Origin: Gaertneriomyces semiglobifer
Taxonomy: Eukaryota > Chytridiomycota > Chytridiomycetes > Spizellomycetales > Spizellomycetaceae
Assembly: GCA_025558075.1 (NCBI GenBank)
Contig: JAHLKF010000003.1
Location: 1-64,000 of the forward strand
Reading direction: 5' to 3'
DNA length: 64,000 nucleotides
Shown piece by piece: positions 11,026-21,043 of the stretch; position 1 is the first letter of the stretch; every line of letters begins with the position of its first letter. The notes under the pieces were generated by a model. It was not told the DNA's origin, made no database searches, and saw only the letters and a list, made by a program, of their open reading frames with translations. The position numbers and the translations under genes are program-made.

Positions 11026-11071
11026 GATGCTATCCTTCCGCAAATGCGCAAATGCTGAGGTACCGCCTATT
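11026..11071 (+). repeat. 46-bp dispersed element, copy A
   Basis: This stretch (starting gatgctatccttccgcaaat) matches the reverse complement of 30912-30957 at 42 of 46 positions. The second copy lies inside an intron of the proteasome beta-6 gene. It is immediately followed here by the direct repeat that flanks the repeat-protein gene. Confidence 0.85.
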
Positions 11072-11224
11072 TGAACGCACCAGATGTAGACATTGCGAGG
11101 TTGGAAATCGCAATACGATTGTCTGATTGGGTGTAAGGTGTATGGCATCGTCAGTGGTTCAGCTGTGGTTCCGATTGAGGAGCGTCTACACATCCTGGAA
11201 TACTGTTCAGGGCTTTCGTTTCGG
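11072..11224 (+). repeat. diverged direct repeat, left copy
   Basis: It aligns with 13917-14040, best over 11151-11224, where tggttcag, cgattgaggag and acacatcctggaatac are shared. Differences are mostly C/T. The two copies bracket the first repeat-protein gene. Confidence 0.75.
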
Positions 11225-11819
11225 CCGATGTTGCCGCATCCGCCTCACCGACATACAACACCGACATGCAACATCAACTGCATGGCATACTGCAGCATTC
11301 ATTCCGATTGGCCGCATTCAACGCGATGTGTGAACGGTCTAATTTACTATTTAGTGTATGAACCACAACTGAAGTACGTGAACCAAATTATTCTTGCGTA
11401 GAATCGGTTACAACTTCTAAATTTCGTCACTATGACAAAATTCTTTGTTGCTCTGGTCGCCTTTCAAAGCAAACAGGACATTTGGATCATGTATTCCAAA
11501 CTAAAAGCTCAAGATCTGGTTTCTCTGGTTTCCCACCGTTGAAAGCTTGAAGAACATTCGGCCTGATGCACCACGCTTTTTGAAGGACCACACTTTGACC
11601 AATTATTGGTGGGTACACTGTGGACTGATCTTTTTATTCTGAATGGCCTTGATGAACGCAAATTGCAGAGCATCGTTGTCTTTCATAACACCGGGGTGAG
11701 GACATCTATCAACGATGCAATCGAATCTGGCCCTTTATTCTCTAAAGGGAATTCCAGGAAGATTGGAAACAGTCATTGTTCCATTTCTTTTCTGCGAGTG
11801 ACTAACAGGCTGTGAAGTA
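11225..11819. other. island sequence with no recognised feature
   Basis: About 600 nt with only short frames; nothing resembles a known gene or RNA. Confidence 0.5.
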
Positions 11820-12095
11820 CCTCTGATGAACGAGCTCTATTCGTGTGCTGGGATGGGCTTGGGGTCTAGACACCTGGTGAAGCGCCTGTGGGGACCCGTG
11901 GGGAACATCACCTATGATGAATAAGAGCTATTCGTGGAGGAATGGTTCCAGGAGGCGGGGTATGAAGCTTACGTGAGGAACGTTACCTTTGATGAACAAG
12001 AGCCTATTCGTGTGCAGGGATGGGTTCTGGGAGGCGGCGTGCGAAGTACCTACGATGAACGAGAGGTATCCGTGCACCAGGATGATGGTGAGAGC
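11820..12095 (+). repeat. tandem ~75-bp degenerate repeats upstream of repeat-protein gene
   Basis: Four diverged units begin near 11826, 11917, 11992 and 12053. Each carries a core like tgatgaacgagctattcgtg followed by a G-rich ggatgg...ggaggcggggt segment. Related units lie upstream of the paralogues at about 39262-39320 (one) and 40800-40915 (two), in the same position relative to the gene. They are therefore part of the duplicated upstream region and may be regulatory. Confidence 0.75.
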
Positions 12096-12122
12096 GCCCC
12101 ACAATCGTGAGACTTATCCCCG

Positions 12123-12130
12123 CATACAAA
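12123..12130 (+). promoter_or_regulatory. degraded TATA element of repeat-protein copy 1
   Basis: catacaaa occupies the position of catataaa in the aligned promoter of copy 3 (39218-39225), about 95 nt before the ancestral start at 12225. The T-to-C change weakens the element. Confidence 0.5.
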
Positions 12131-12224
12131 ATGGGTAGAGTCCTCTCCAGACCGAGCCGTTCTGGAAAGGACTCGGTAAAGCTGCAGAGTTTCAAATCGT
12201 AGAGAAGCGCGGAGAGACACCATA

Positions 12225-13767
12225 ATGGAGCAGGAAAAGAAACCCGGTGTCGATGCTGTAAGTTTTGGTGTCCCAATTATGGCAGATTGCTTATGTTGAT
12301 ACAGTTGCTTTCGTAGTTCGCAGCTATGCAGCGGAACATCAAGCGGATGGCCATTGCATGGTCATACTGTTTTGCTTATGGATTGTTGCTGTTAGTATCG
12401 CTATTTATGCAGCGGTGAATACCAATGGGTTTAAATCTGGAGAAGCTCTTGGCGCAGGAGTCGTAACGAGTGCAAAGCTGGCGTCCGGCGCCGTTGCTTC
12501 AGCAAATCTGTTGCCGAATGCTGTTGTCGCCCAGCATATTGCCGCCAATGCCGTGACTGAACAGAAAATAGCTGCCGGTGCGGTGACTGAAGGCAAGATC
12601 GCCGTTGGTGCGGTGACTGGGTCGCAAATTGCTGACGGGTCGGTGGATTCGACGCACCTTCTTAACAATGCGGTGGCTGAACAGAAGATCGTCGACCGTG
12701 CAGTGACTGGACCGAAAATTGCCAGCGATGCGGTGGATTCGATCCACATTGCTGACAATGCCGTTATTGAAGAGAAGATCGGCATCGGTGCGGTGACTGG
12801 GCCGAAGATTGCTGATAGATCGGTGGATTCGATCCACATTGCTGACAATGCCGTTATTGAAGAGAAGATTGCCAACGATGCAGTGACTGGAGACAAGATT
12901 CACAACGATGCAGTGACTGAAGAGAAGATTGCCAACGATGCAGTGACTGGAGACAAGATTCACAACGATGCAGTGACTGGGTCGAAAATTGCCACCGATG
13001 CCGTGACAAACGTCAAGATTGCCAACGATGCAGTGACTGAAGAGAAGATTGCTAACGATGCAGTGACTGAAGAGAAGATTGCTAACGATGCAGTGACTGT
13101 AGACAAGATTGCCAACGGTGAGGTGACTGGACGGAAAATCGCTGACAGATCGGTGACTAGCAAGAAGATTGGCAACAGTGCGGTGAATCGGTGGAAGATT
13201 GCTGAGGACGCGGTGCTTACGGAGCACATTGTTAACAATGCTGTTAAGGAACCAAAGATCGCCATCGGTGCGGTGACTGGGCCGAAAATTGCCGACGGTG
13301 CGGTGACAGACGCCAAAATTGCGAATGAAGTTATAACTCCCGCCAAGCTGAGCACTACAGCTGATTGGCCGGCTTGGATAGAGAGCAACATGCCGCCTGG
13401 TAACGGCAACCTGGGAAATACAGGCTTGACATACGAATATTCTGGCTGGCATATAGGCGCATCTCCCTTAAACGAGTGTTCTCTGCAATCTCGAGCGGGA
13501 GGTGGAATTTTTAGATCTTGTGTCCGAGTCTCCGCGGGTTTGTATCAAGTCTTCCTAGACCCCATTTTTGCCGGAATCTATCAGTTGGTGGAACTCAAAC
13601 CATTGGTTACGCCGCGTAACGGCGAGTTTGAGATGCCAACGATGTGTGTGGTACTAGAGACTAGTGTGGGAAGCAATTACGTTAGGATCCGCTGTTTTGG
13701 AGTGGATGGCACTCCTGCTGATACTGACGGCTCAGTTCTGCTGATGGCGGCTGAGCCGACTGATTAA
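12225..13767 (+). CDS. decapeptide-repeat membrane protein, copy 1 (30 repeats, ancestral start broken)
   Basis: The main frame runs from an ATG at 12358 to 13767 (469 residues). It has a membrane helix starting VILFCLWIVAVSIAIYA, thirty tandem ten-residue units of the form NDAVTEEKIA, and a C-terminal domain with four cysteines (ECSL, RSCVR, TMCVV, IRCFG) ending in DADGS-like TDGSVLLM. Alignment with copies 3 and 4 shows an ancestral first exon at 12225-12257 (MEQEKKPGVDA), a 59-nt GT-AG intron and exon 2 from 12317. One base is missing near 12357 relative to the paralogues, so the spliced product would be out of frame. Translation from 12358 would give a protein starting at the helix without the basic lead. 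It may be a functional short form or an early pseudogene. Its function is unknown; an extracellular fibre or adhesin is a guess from the architecture. Confidence 0.7.
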
Positions 13768-14155
13768 CGGTATAGATGTAGTGGGCTGCAGTAGTCTCTT
13801 TACACCAATGATGTGGACCTGCATGACGGGCGAAACGGCCAAAATAATATAACATTTTCACACTGTGTTGTTTGTTCGCATTTGGTCTCCTGGCCGGAAG
13901 AAGATGCGATTTGGCCTGAAAACGCGCCAGACATTGACAGCTTGGAAAATGCACTGAAGGTCAATGGTTCAGTTGCGGTTTCGATTGAGGAGTGTTTACA
14001 CATCCTGGAATACAGTTCAGGGCTCTCGATCTCGCTTCGGCTGCCGTCAGTGGACAATTTCGAATGACGCGTGCGAAAATGGGAGCAGATCTACATCTTG
14101 CGTGGGCGTCCACCGTCCTTTACAATCAATATCGGGTCCGAAAGCCATAACCACA
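13768..14155 (+). repeat. conserved 3' flank of copy 1 and right direct repeat
   Basis: At about 13801-13842 the sequence ccaatgatgtggacctgcat and the following bases match the 3' flanks of copies 2 and 3, so the duplicated unit includes downstream sequence. From 13917 to 14040 lies the right copy of the direct repeat whose left copy is at 11072-11224. Nothing else is seen before the cupin gene. Confidence 0.75.
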
Positions 14156-14683
14156 ATGTCCTCCAAACCCACCCACCTCCACATCTCACCTTCCTCTCAC
14201 TCTCAACTGGCCACCTTACGTCCACACCCTTTGAACGCCGATGCACAGCGCCTGACCTTGTCTCTGGGAGACTCTGCTGGCCTGACTAATCTGGGAATCC
14301 ACCACGTCCGCCTAGCACCCAATACCGAAAGCACTGTCCTGCACCGCCATATCCACGACGAAGAATGGATTTACATCCTCTCGGGCCGTGGTGTCGCGCT
14401 CATCGAGAAGGAGCGACCCGATGATAAGTATGAAGGACAGTATGATGTTGAAGTGGAGGAAATTCCTATTGGTCCCAATGATTTCTTGGGTTTCAAGCGC
14501 AGTGGACGGGCGCATAGCCTGCGATGTGTGGGCGGTGAAGAATTGGTTTATTTGTGTGGAGGCACACGGAACAAGATGGATGTCGTGGAGTACCCTAACG
14601 CGCGCAAAGTCTTGAAGATGGAGAGACAAGGGAGTGAGCGACGAATGGATTATTCGGATGTCCCGCCTGCAACCAAGGAATGA
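14156..14683 (+). CDS. cupin-domain protein
   Basis: The protein has 175 residues in a single exon. A conserved cupin motif 1 is visible around residues 62-80 (HRHIHDEEWIYILSGRG: two His, a Glu and a Gly, the usual metal-binding set). Motif 2 is seen in PNDFLGFKRSGRAHSL. The ATG at 14156 was chosen because upstream in-frame codons belong to the direct repeat at 13917-14040 and are not conserved. Single-domain cupins of this type occur in bacteria and fungi and bind a metal, but the substrate cannot be told. It borders the first island, so transfer or rearrangement is possible. Confidence 0.85.
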   Translation: MSSKPTHLHISPSSHSQLATLRPHPLNADAQRLTLSLGDSAGLTNLGIHHVRLAPNTESTVLHRHIHDEEWIYILSGRGVALIEKERPDDKYEGQYDVEVEEIPIGPNDFLGFKRSGRAHSLRCVGGEELVYLCGGTRNKMDVVEYPNARKVLKMERQGSERRMDYSDVPPATKE

Positions 14684-14729
14684 ACACGCGTGCTTTTGTG
14701 GGCTTAGGAGGGTTACTTTTTATCAATGG

Positions 14730-17525
14730 TTATAATGACAATGAAGGATCTGCACTTGGCATCTCGAGATAATCATCCTTCAATTCATTTATCAGTAGAC
14801 TTAGCGGTTTCTTGGGTTTGCTCCATCGTTCCATTGCCATTCGTTTTTCATTAGCTAATAAGCGTTTCGCAACTTGGGTCCAGCTGTGACAATGCGCACT
14901 ACAAAATATCAGTATGTCAGCGCGCTCCTCGGTGCATTTTGAGCATCAAATAGTGTTCTGAAACTTACAGTACTAAATCTCGTAATTCAACGCCTTGTTC
15001 GGTGAGAGTGTTGATATCCTGCGCGTCACGTAGCAGATTGGTGTTGAACGCTTGCAGTTCGGTCTCGAGCAGCGTGTAGGCATGATCCCATGTTTCGTCT
15101 GGGCGAACAGAGACGCTTCCACCTTGAACGAGGAGGTTGATCATCCAGCTTATAAGGGATGTGTGGAGTTTCATGTTTTCTGGTAACAGCAGAGCGATGC
15201 CACAATGTTAGCTCATGAAAAGGAAAGAAAGGCAACCGTTAATATGAATTGCGTACCTTCATTCCGAATGTCGGAATCCGTGTTGAGTTGGTCCATCAGC
15301 CTGGACAAGAAGTTCTCTACGTGTAGTGGGATCTTGTGTTGTTCCTTCTCCGTCGTATCAGATAGCGTTTCTATTGAGCACCGAAACGCCATGAACGTGA
15401 GAAGGGCAATTCAGAGAAAGGTGCGAGATAACAACACAAGCCATACCAATCAAATTGTTCTTGATTTGCAAACTCCATGCTGTCAATGTTTCCATTAAGG
15501 TCGTTCGTTCAGAAGACGCCAGCGGTTTCTCCACATCACGTGCCCCATACGTCGTATATCGATCCTCCAGCTGATTCTGAAGACTAATCATATTCCCCGC
15601 AATTCCATCTTCACCGGTAACTCTCAACATTAGTTTATCCAACCAATCCCGAACCTCAATGGCTATCCGCCCCAGAAGCTCCGTTAATGGCTCGTACTCT
15701 TTTCCGTTCGTGTTACGTTCGTTACGATGAAGCAGTCGGTATCCTTCTTCCACCCAAACATTTGTCTCTTTTCGGATTTGCGTGATATCTTCCTGAAAAG
15801 CCAGATCCTTGTCACTTGTGAATCGCGTCGCTACAGTTGTTATTTGATCCACCCACTTGCGTAAATGGTCTGCAATGGATTTGACGTCGTGTACATGAAA
15901 CACCTTCAATAGCGGGTGCTCGGCCTCGATTGCTTCAGTGGGCTCACTCACATCCAGATTCTTCAGCACGAGTTCCATGTCCCGCTGCATTTTCGCCAAC
16001 ACATCAATATTGTGTCGGTCCTCTTCCACAACCGTTTGCGACAGCTTAATCAGCTTTTTTCGCCATTCGTCAATCTTCTTTTCCACCGACCGCAAATGGA
16101 CGTCATGTGTCGTACTAATCGTCACTATTATATGACTTGTCGCTCTCATTCTACGATGTTCATATTTCTGCAACAGCATGAGCTCCGCAAACCCATGTTC
16201 CTGTCCTATCCGCAGGGCGAGACTCGTCGCTGCATCAATCCATACCCTCTTCTCCTGTTCAGCCTGTCGAACCGCTTCCTCCAACCGATCCCGCTGCATG
16301 CGATACAACTTGTGATACTCTTCCAAAATCTCCCCAGTATTATCCGACTGCGTCAGCACGGTGGACAGTTTCTCATGTGCATCCTGCGCCTGTTTGGTCA
16401 CTTCATAATCGTGTTTCCGGATAATCTCCAGCTCCTTGACCATTTCAGTGACCATTTCTTTACTCCTGAGCAACTCTTGCGTCAGTCGCCGATTGAGTTT
16501 GCGCTGGGCAAGCAACTCGGTATGCAAATGTTTCACGTGCTTGGGTATCTTTGTGAACATGTTCGCATACCGATTCCGGATCTCTGCGAGGACTTCGCCG
16601 CGTTCAATCATGTTTACCGTCACTTGTCGGATGAGTTCTTGGAAAACCGCGTCGTAGATCTTTTGTTCTTCAGTTATGATGGCAAGAAAAGCGTGCATTT
16701 CTGTTGGGTACGGTTGGTCCACCTCCGCCCCGATTTCCTTGATTAGTTTCTCGGCGGTGTGCTTGAGAAGTGCAACGTCCTTTCGCGTAGTCGGCCGCAT
16801 GGTGGCCCCAGAGAGGTGCGATACATCCGAATCTAACGACTATCCAAGAATAAAAACCAATTGAGAAACAAAAAAAGTCAGCAAACTTAATTCTGGAACC
16901 CTCATGAACGTGTTGAATCGCTCACCGAAGTGCTTTGAGCCAACGACACCATATGCATCTTTTCCGGATTCACCGAGACCCGTCTGCCAGACTCATCCCG
17001 CCCTTTTCCACCTCCCAAGGACTGCACGGATCTCATACTTCGCGTGTCGCTTAACAGATTGGTCTTTCCTGCAGGTTGCACCCGCGATACATCCTCGTCG
17101 GCTTCGTACACAAAGGCTAACTCATCATTCACGTCCGGCACCTCGCCACCGGACGTTGGGGATCGTTGTCGATTCGGAGACCGTTGTCTTCCGCGGCCCT
17201 CGGGCGAACGTTGTCTGCTCGCTGGTGTTATTTGACGCGCGCCAGATCGTGTGGAAGTAGCAGTATACGCCGGAGACCGTGACCGAGGTGGTTGAGTGGC
17301 AACAGCGACATTGGTAGAAGGCCGGTTGGACGGTGAGCCGCCGCCGGTGGGGATGGCATCAAGTGTGGCGGTGGAATTGTATTCGGTCAAAGGATCCGCA
17401 GATGTTGCGGACGGCGCAAATCCTTTTCGAGCTGCTGAGGATCTTTTGGAAGCAGGAGCTGGCTTCGGGCCGTCTGTTCTCAGTTTATTCAAGTCAGAAA
17501 GGAGTGCTGCTGGTACAAATGCCAT
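14730..17525 (-). CDS. AXDND1: axonemal dynein light chain domain-containing protein 1 homologue
   Basis: Spliced complement(join(14730..14898, 14969..15179, 15257..15370, 15447..16839, 16926..17525)), 828 residues; all phases close. Exon 1 is a disordered Ser/Arg/Pro-rich region. Exon 2 holds the family core: FQELIRQVTVNMIERGEVL, then an R-x-R-Y segment and a long coiled coil (LLAQRKLNRRLTQELL), matching the axonemal dynein light-chain-like region of AXDND1. Further exons continue a helical protein. AXDND1 is linked to sperm flagellum assembly in animals; here a role in zoospore flagella is inferred. Only 201 nt separate its ATG from the stop of the upstream ribosomal protein gene on the same strand, so its promoter must be short or overlap that 3' UTR. 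Confidence 0.88.
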
Positions 17526-17726
17526 AATGACGGAAATGTGAGGGCCGGCTGGAAAATCACTGGACAAAAACACTGGGCGCGAAGTGACGCGAAGATCGGA
17601 GATTTACGTAATCTCGTTAACAGTGCGAAGATGTTTCTGCTGAGTTTAACAAAATGGACATGAGCTACCAGCACAGCAACAGAACGAAAGTGAAGCACCG
17701 AGATAGTTTCGCAACAATGTCATATT

Positions 17727-18111
17727 TTAAGCGACAAGTTCAACCTTGCCACCAGCAGCAACAATCTTCTCCTCTGCCTTCCTGCTCACGAAGCGAGCCT
17801 TGACAATGAAGGGAATGTTGGGGAGACGGCCCTTTCCAAGAACCTTGGCGTAACCCTACATGTCTCACGTCAATACCACAAAATGCATCAAGTAGGCGGT
17901 TAACAAAGTACATACGTGGCTGAGGACATCGATGACAGGGACGGGGCCGGTGGGGTTGGCAGCAACCTTGGCGCGAGCCTCCTCACCAACAAGGGACCAG
18001 AGACGGTCAATGTTGACGACGGGAGCCCAGTACTGCTGGTGCGTCAAGTGGAAGTGACGCATACCGACCTTTCCGAAGTAACCAGGGTGGTACATGTCCA
18101 TGTTGATACGA

Positions 18112-18143
<32 letters not shown>

Positions 18144-18497
18144 TCCGGGATGCTTGCGGTGCTTGCCGACACGACCGTGACCGGCGGACACGTCTATAAA
18201 CATGCTCGTTAGTCATATGTTGGTCAAATGCAATTTTGAATGATGTTTTGATACGTACGACCGCGCTTCTTCCTGTTCTTGTGAAGGTGGGTAGGCTACA
18301 AAGATTCGACTGTTAGACAATGGCTTCTCCATATGGCACGCTCGCTGCTGCACGAAACGTGCTCTCCTATGAGGCAGATCTCCCAAAGCGGTTCCACTTC
18401 CACCCATCAACAAATCTGCAAGCGCCTACAGCATAGCTTACACCGCCCCCTCATGTTTCTTAGCACGAAAAACCATTTGCCACCATCCACTCACCAT
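17727..18497 (-). CDS. RPL28: 60S ribosomal protein uL15 (L27a/L28)
   Basis: Spliced complement(join(17727..17855, 17916..18193, 18259..18295, 18495..18497)), 148 residues, the family length. The first intron begins directly after the ATG (ATG|GTGAGT), a layout common in fungal ribosomal protein genes. The joined protein begins [19 protein letters not shown] and contains [39 protein letters not shown] and the C-terminal [18 protein letters not shown]. It is a structural protein of the large ribosomal subunit. The 60-199 nt introns make it one of the most intron-dense genes here for its size. Confidence 0.97.
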
Positions 18498-18887
18498 GTT
18501 GACTTAGTGAACCAGCGAGAAACGACTGTTCTGCTATGTGGTTGATGTGGCCAAAAACAAAGTTCCTCTCCGCCGAAACCCTTTTTCTGACCTGCAGTGA
18601 AAGCCCTAACCCTTGACGTGCAGTTATCAATCACAACGTCTTAAATCAACCCAACCAAGTGCAGATAGTACTTCTTGCAAGGACAATTATTAACGAGCGT
18701 TTTTCGTACCTCGTCCAAAAGTATCCACTAGGTACCAAGTAGATTGATAAAAATAAAAAGATGTACATGTCCAATTTTCCATTCGCCCACATCACAGTAT
18801 AATAAACAAACTCGGTGCTAAAACCTTTTTCGTTCGCCACTGCCATTCCTCCACGTCACAGACCCAAAACCTGATAATTCAGCTAAT
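18498..18887. other. intergenic region
   Basis: This 390-nt stretch holds the promoter of the ribosomal protein gene and the 3' end of the acyl-CoA dehydrogenase gene. 'aaccctaaccctt'-like words occur near 18575-18615, but not as a telomeric array. Nothing else is seen. Confidence 0.5.
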
Positions 18888-20246
18888 CTAATACACAGCG
18901 CCAGCCTTTGCCATGTCCAACACTCCTCGTGAAATGACCAATCGCTGAATCTGTGACGTTCCTTCATAGATCATGAAAATCTTGGCGTCACGCATTAATT
19001 TCTCTACCGGGTATTCGGTGTTGAATCCATTGCCTCCAAAAATTTGTACTGCATCTGCCGCGTTCTTGTTCGCCACCTCCGAAGCATACGCCTTGGCGAT
19101 AGATGCCCAGTACGTGTTGCGCTTGCCTTGGTCACGCAACCATGCGGCTTTCCAGACAAGGTTACGTGAAGCCTCCACACCAATGGCCATGTCAGCGAGC
19201 ATGAAAGCGACGGCTTGGTGGTCCGCGATGGGCCGTCCCATGGTCTTGCGCTCAAGAGAGTACTTGGCGGCTTCATCCAAGGCACGACGGGCGAGACCGA
19301 CGGCGCCAGCAGCCACAAGAGGACGTGTAATATCGAAAGCACCCATGGCAATCTTGAATCCAGCGCCAACCTCTCCGAGAACGTTCTCTTCCGGCACGAC
19401 GACATCTTCGAAAGTGAGGCCGCGAGTGTCAGACGCACGCTGACCCATGTTCAACTCCTTTTTGCCAACAGTGATACCGGGTGTGTTGCCGTCCACGATG
19501 AATCCGGTAAAGGCCTTTCCTGTTCCTGCTTTATCGTCTGTGCGGGCAAGGACAAAGTACCAGTTGGCCTTTCCACCATTGGTGATCCACATCTTGGAGC
19601 CGTTTATGACCCACTTGTCGCCCTTCTTCACAGCGCGAGTCTGAAGGCCAGCGACGTCAGAACCTGCACCAGGCTCCGTGACACCATAAGCACACATTAA
19701 AGGCTCCTCTGTCATGCGGCCAAGATACTTCTTCTTCTGGAAATCGTTACCAGCAATAATGACGGGGGCTTGAGCCAGGCCATTTGCTTCGGCAGCGGTC
19801 TGGATACCTGTACATCCGTAGGCCATTTCTTCGGTGACAATGGCGCAGTCCAAAACACCCAAACCCATACCACCGCACTCGGCCGGGATGTGCAAGTTCA
19901 TGAGACCGACTTCCCATGCTTTCTTCAAGATTTCGGTAGGGTATTCTCCGGTACGATCATGGTGCGCAGCATTTGGAGTGATCTCCTTTTCAGTGAACTT
20001 GCGGGCAAGGTCTTGCAACTCTCTTTGCTCCTCGGTCAGACTAAAGCCGATACCCTCAAACGAGCTCGCTTCTGATGCGAAGCCACGGCTTGCCGTCTGC
20101 AAAAGGGAATGACTTTAACTACTCGTCTCGGTTAATCATTCCACCGAACATGGCAAGCATACCTTCCTGGCAACGGACAGGCCTGAAGACCTAGCGTATG
20201 CACCAGCCGAGGCAGCAGATCTGATGAGGCAGCGAGAGGCGAACAT
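18888..20246 (-). CDS. ACADM: medium-chain acyl-CoA dehydrogenase, mitochondrial
   Basis: Spliced complement(join(18888..20096, 20163..20246)), 430 residues. Exon 1 ([20 protein letters not shown]) is Arg/Ser/Ala-rich without acids, a typical mitochondrial presequence, and is joined in phase 0 to the mature enzyme. Signatures include [14 protein letters not shown] and [17 protein letters not shown] for FAD and substrate binding. The catalytic Glu lies in [11 protein letters not shown] and the C-terminal FAD-binding helix in [10 protein letters not shown]. It carries out the first dehydrogenation of mitochondrial beta-oxidation. The YEGTSQ context and length fit ACADM better than isovaleryl or short-chain members, though chain preference is inferred. 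It is divergent with CEP164. Confidence 0.93.
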
Positions 20247-21043
20247 GTTTATATTTTTGAGCTAGGCCAAAGGAGAAAAGAAAGCGTGGACAGGACGGAG
20301 GGACCGGGGAAACCAAGGTCTGCTCCCCTTTTTATACGCGCGGACGAACGCGGAAGAGGGGAATTTGCCTCTCGAGTTGAGTGAATTGCCCATATGCCAG
20401 TCATCATTTGTTAATAATAACACATTCAGTTATTGATGGGAATCAACCGATCATCTCTGGTCACGGGATCGCGTGTCGCGTCGCGTGGCGCCGAATTTAC
20501 CGAGCCGCGTTCTCACAGCCCTTGCCTCTCAAATGCATCCAGGGTTGTTGCGACAATTCAAGCAAGGTTCAGATGCAGCGGACGGAGATACTTTCAAAGT
20601 TGCAGCTACACATGTGGCCTCTCACTATGTGATTGGCCATTCGCTAACTGCGGTAGCTATCGTTTGGCTCCGTGTGAACAGGTCCCTCGCGTGAATGATG
20701 TGTTTTGGATAAACCCAACGCCACAGGTTTCTCAGAAGTTGTTGCGCGGAAGCTGTTAGATAGACGCTGGTTGTATGTTTTCTGAGAAAGCGCTTGTAAG
20801 TTTGTAGATCTCCATGTCCTCCGCAGGTCAACAGAACTGTGCTTGTCATCAACGCGACAGTCGCGTCAAAACACGGTCGTTGACTCGTTGGCACCGTGTT
20901 AGAAGAAAGGTATATTTACACTCGGAACACTTTCAGCTACCAGCGTCGGGAAGGGAGGACTGGAAACGTTCTCGCAAATTTCTTCCTCTGCTGTCGAAGG
21001 CTGTTGAAATCTTTTCTCTGCCCGCGCGCGCCGTGAGCTAAAA
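20247..21043. other. divergent intergenic region (ACADM / CEP164)
   Basis: About 800 nt between two divergently transcribed genes, so it must hold both promoters. No gene or clear element is recognised. Confidence 0.5.

Noticed and set aside
12405..13452. Long minus-strand frames opposite copy 1
   Set aside because: Same periodic shadow effect; the plus-strand frame has the family architecture.
18570..18620. Telomere-like words (ccctaaccctt)
   Set aside because: Only one or two isolated words, no array; the region is flanked by single-copy conserved genes.
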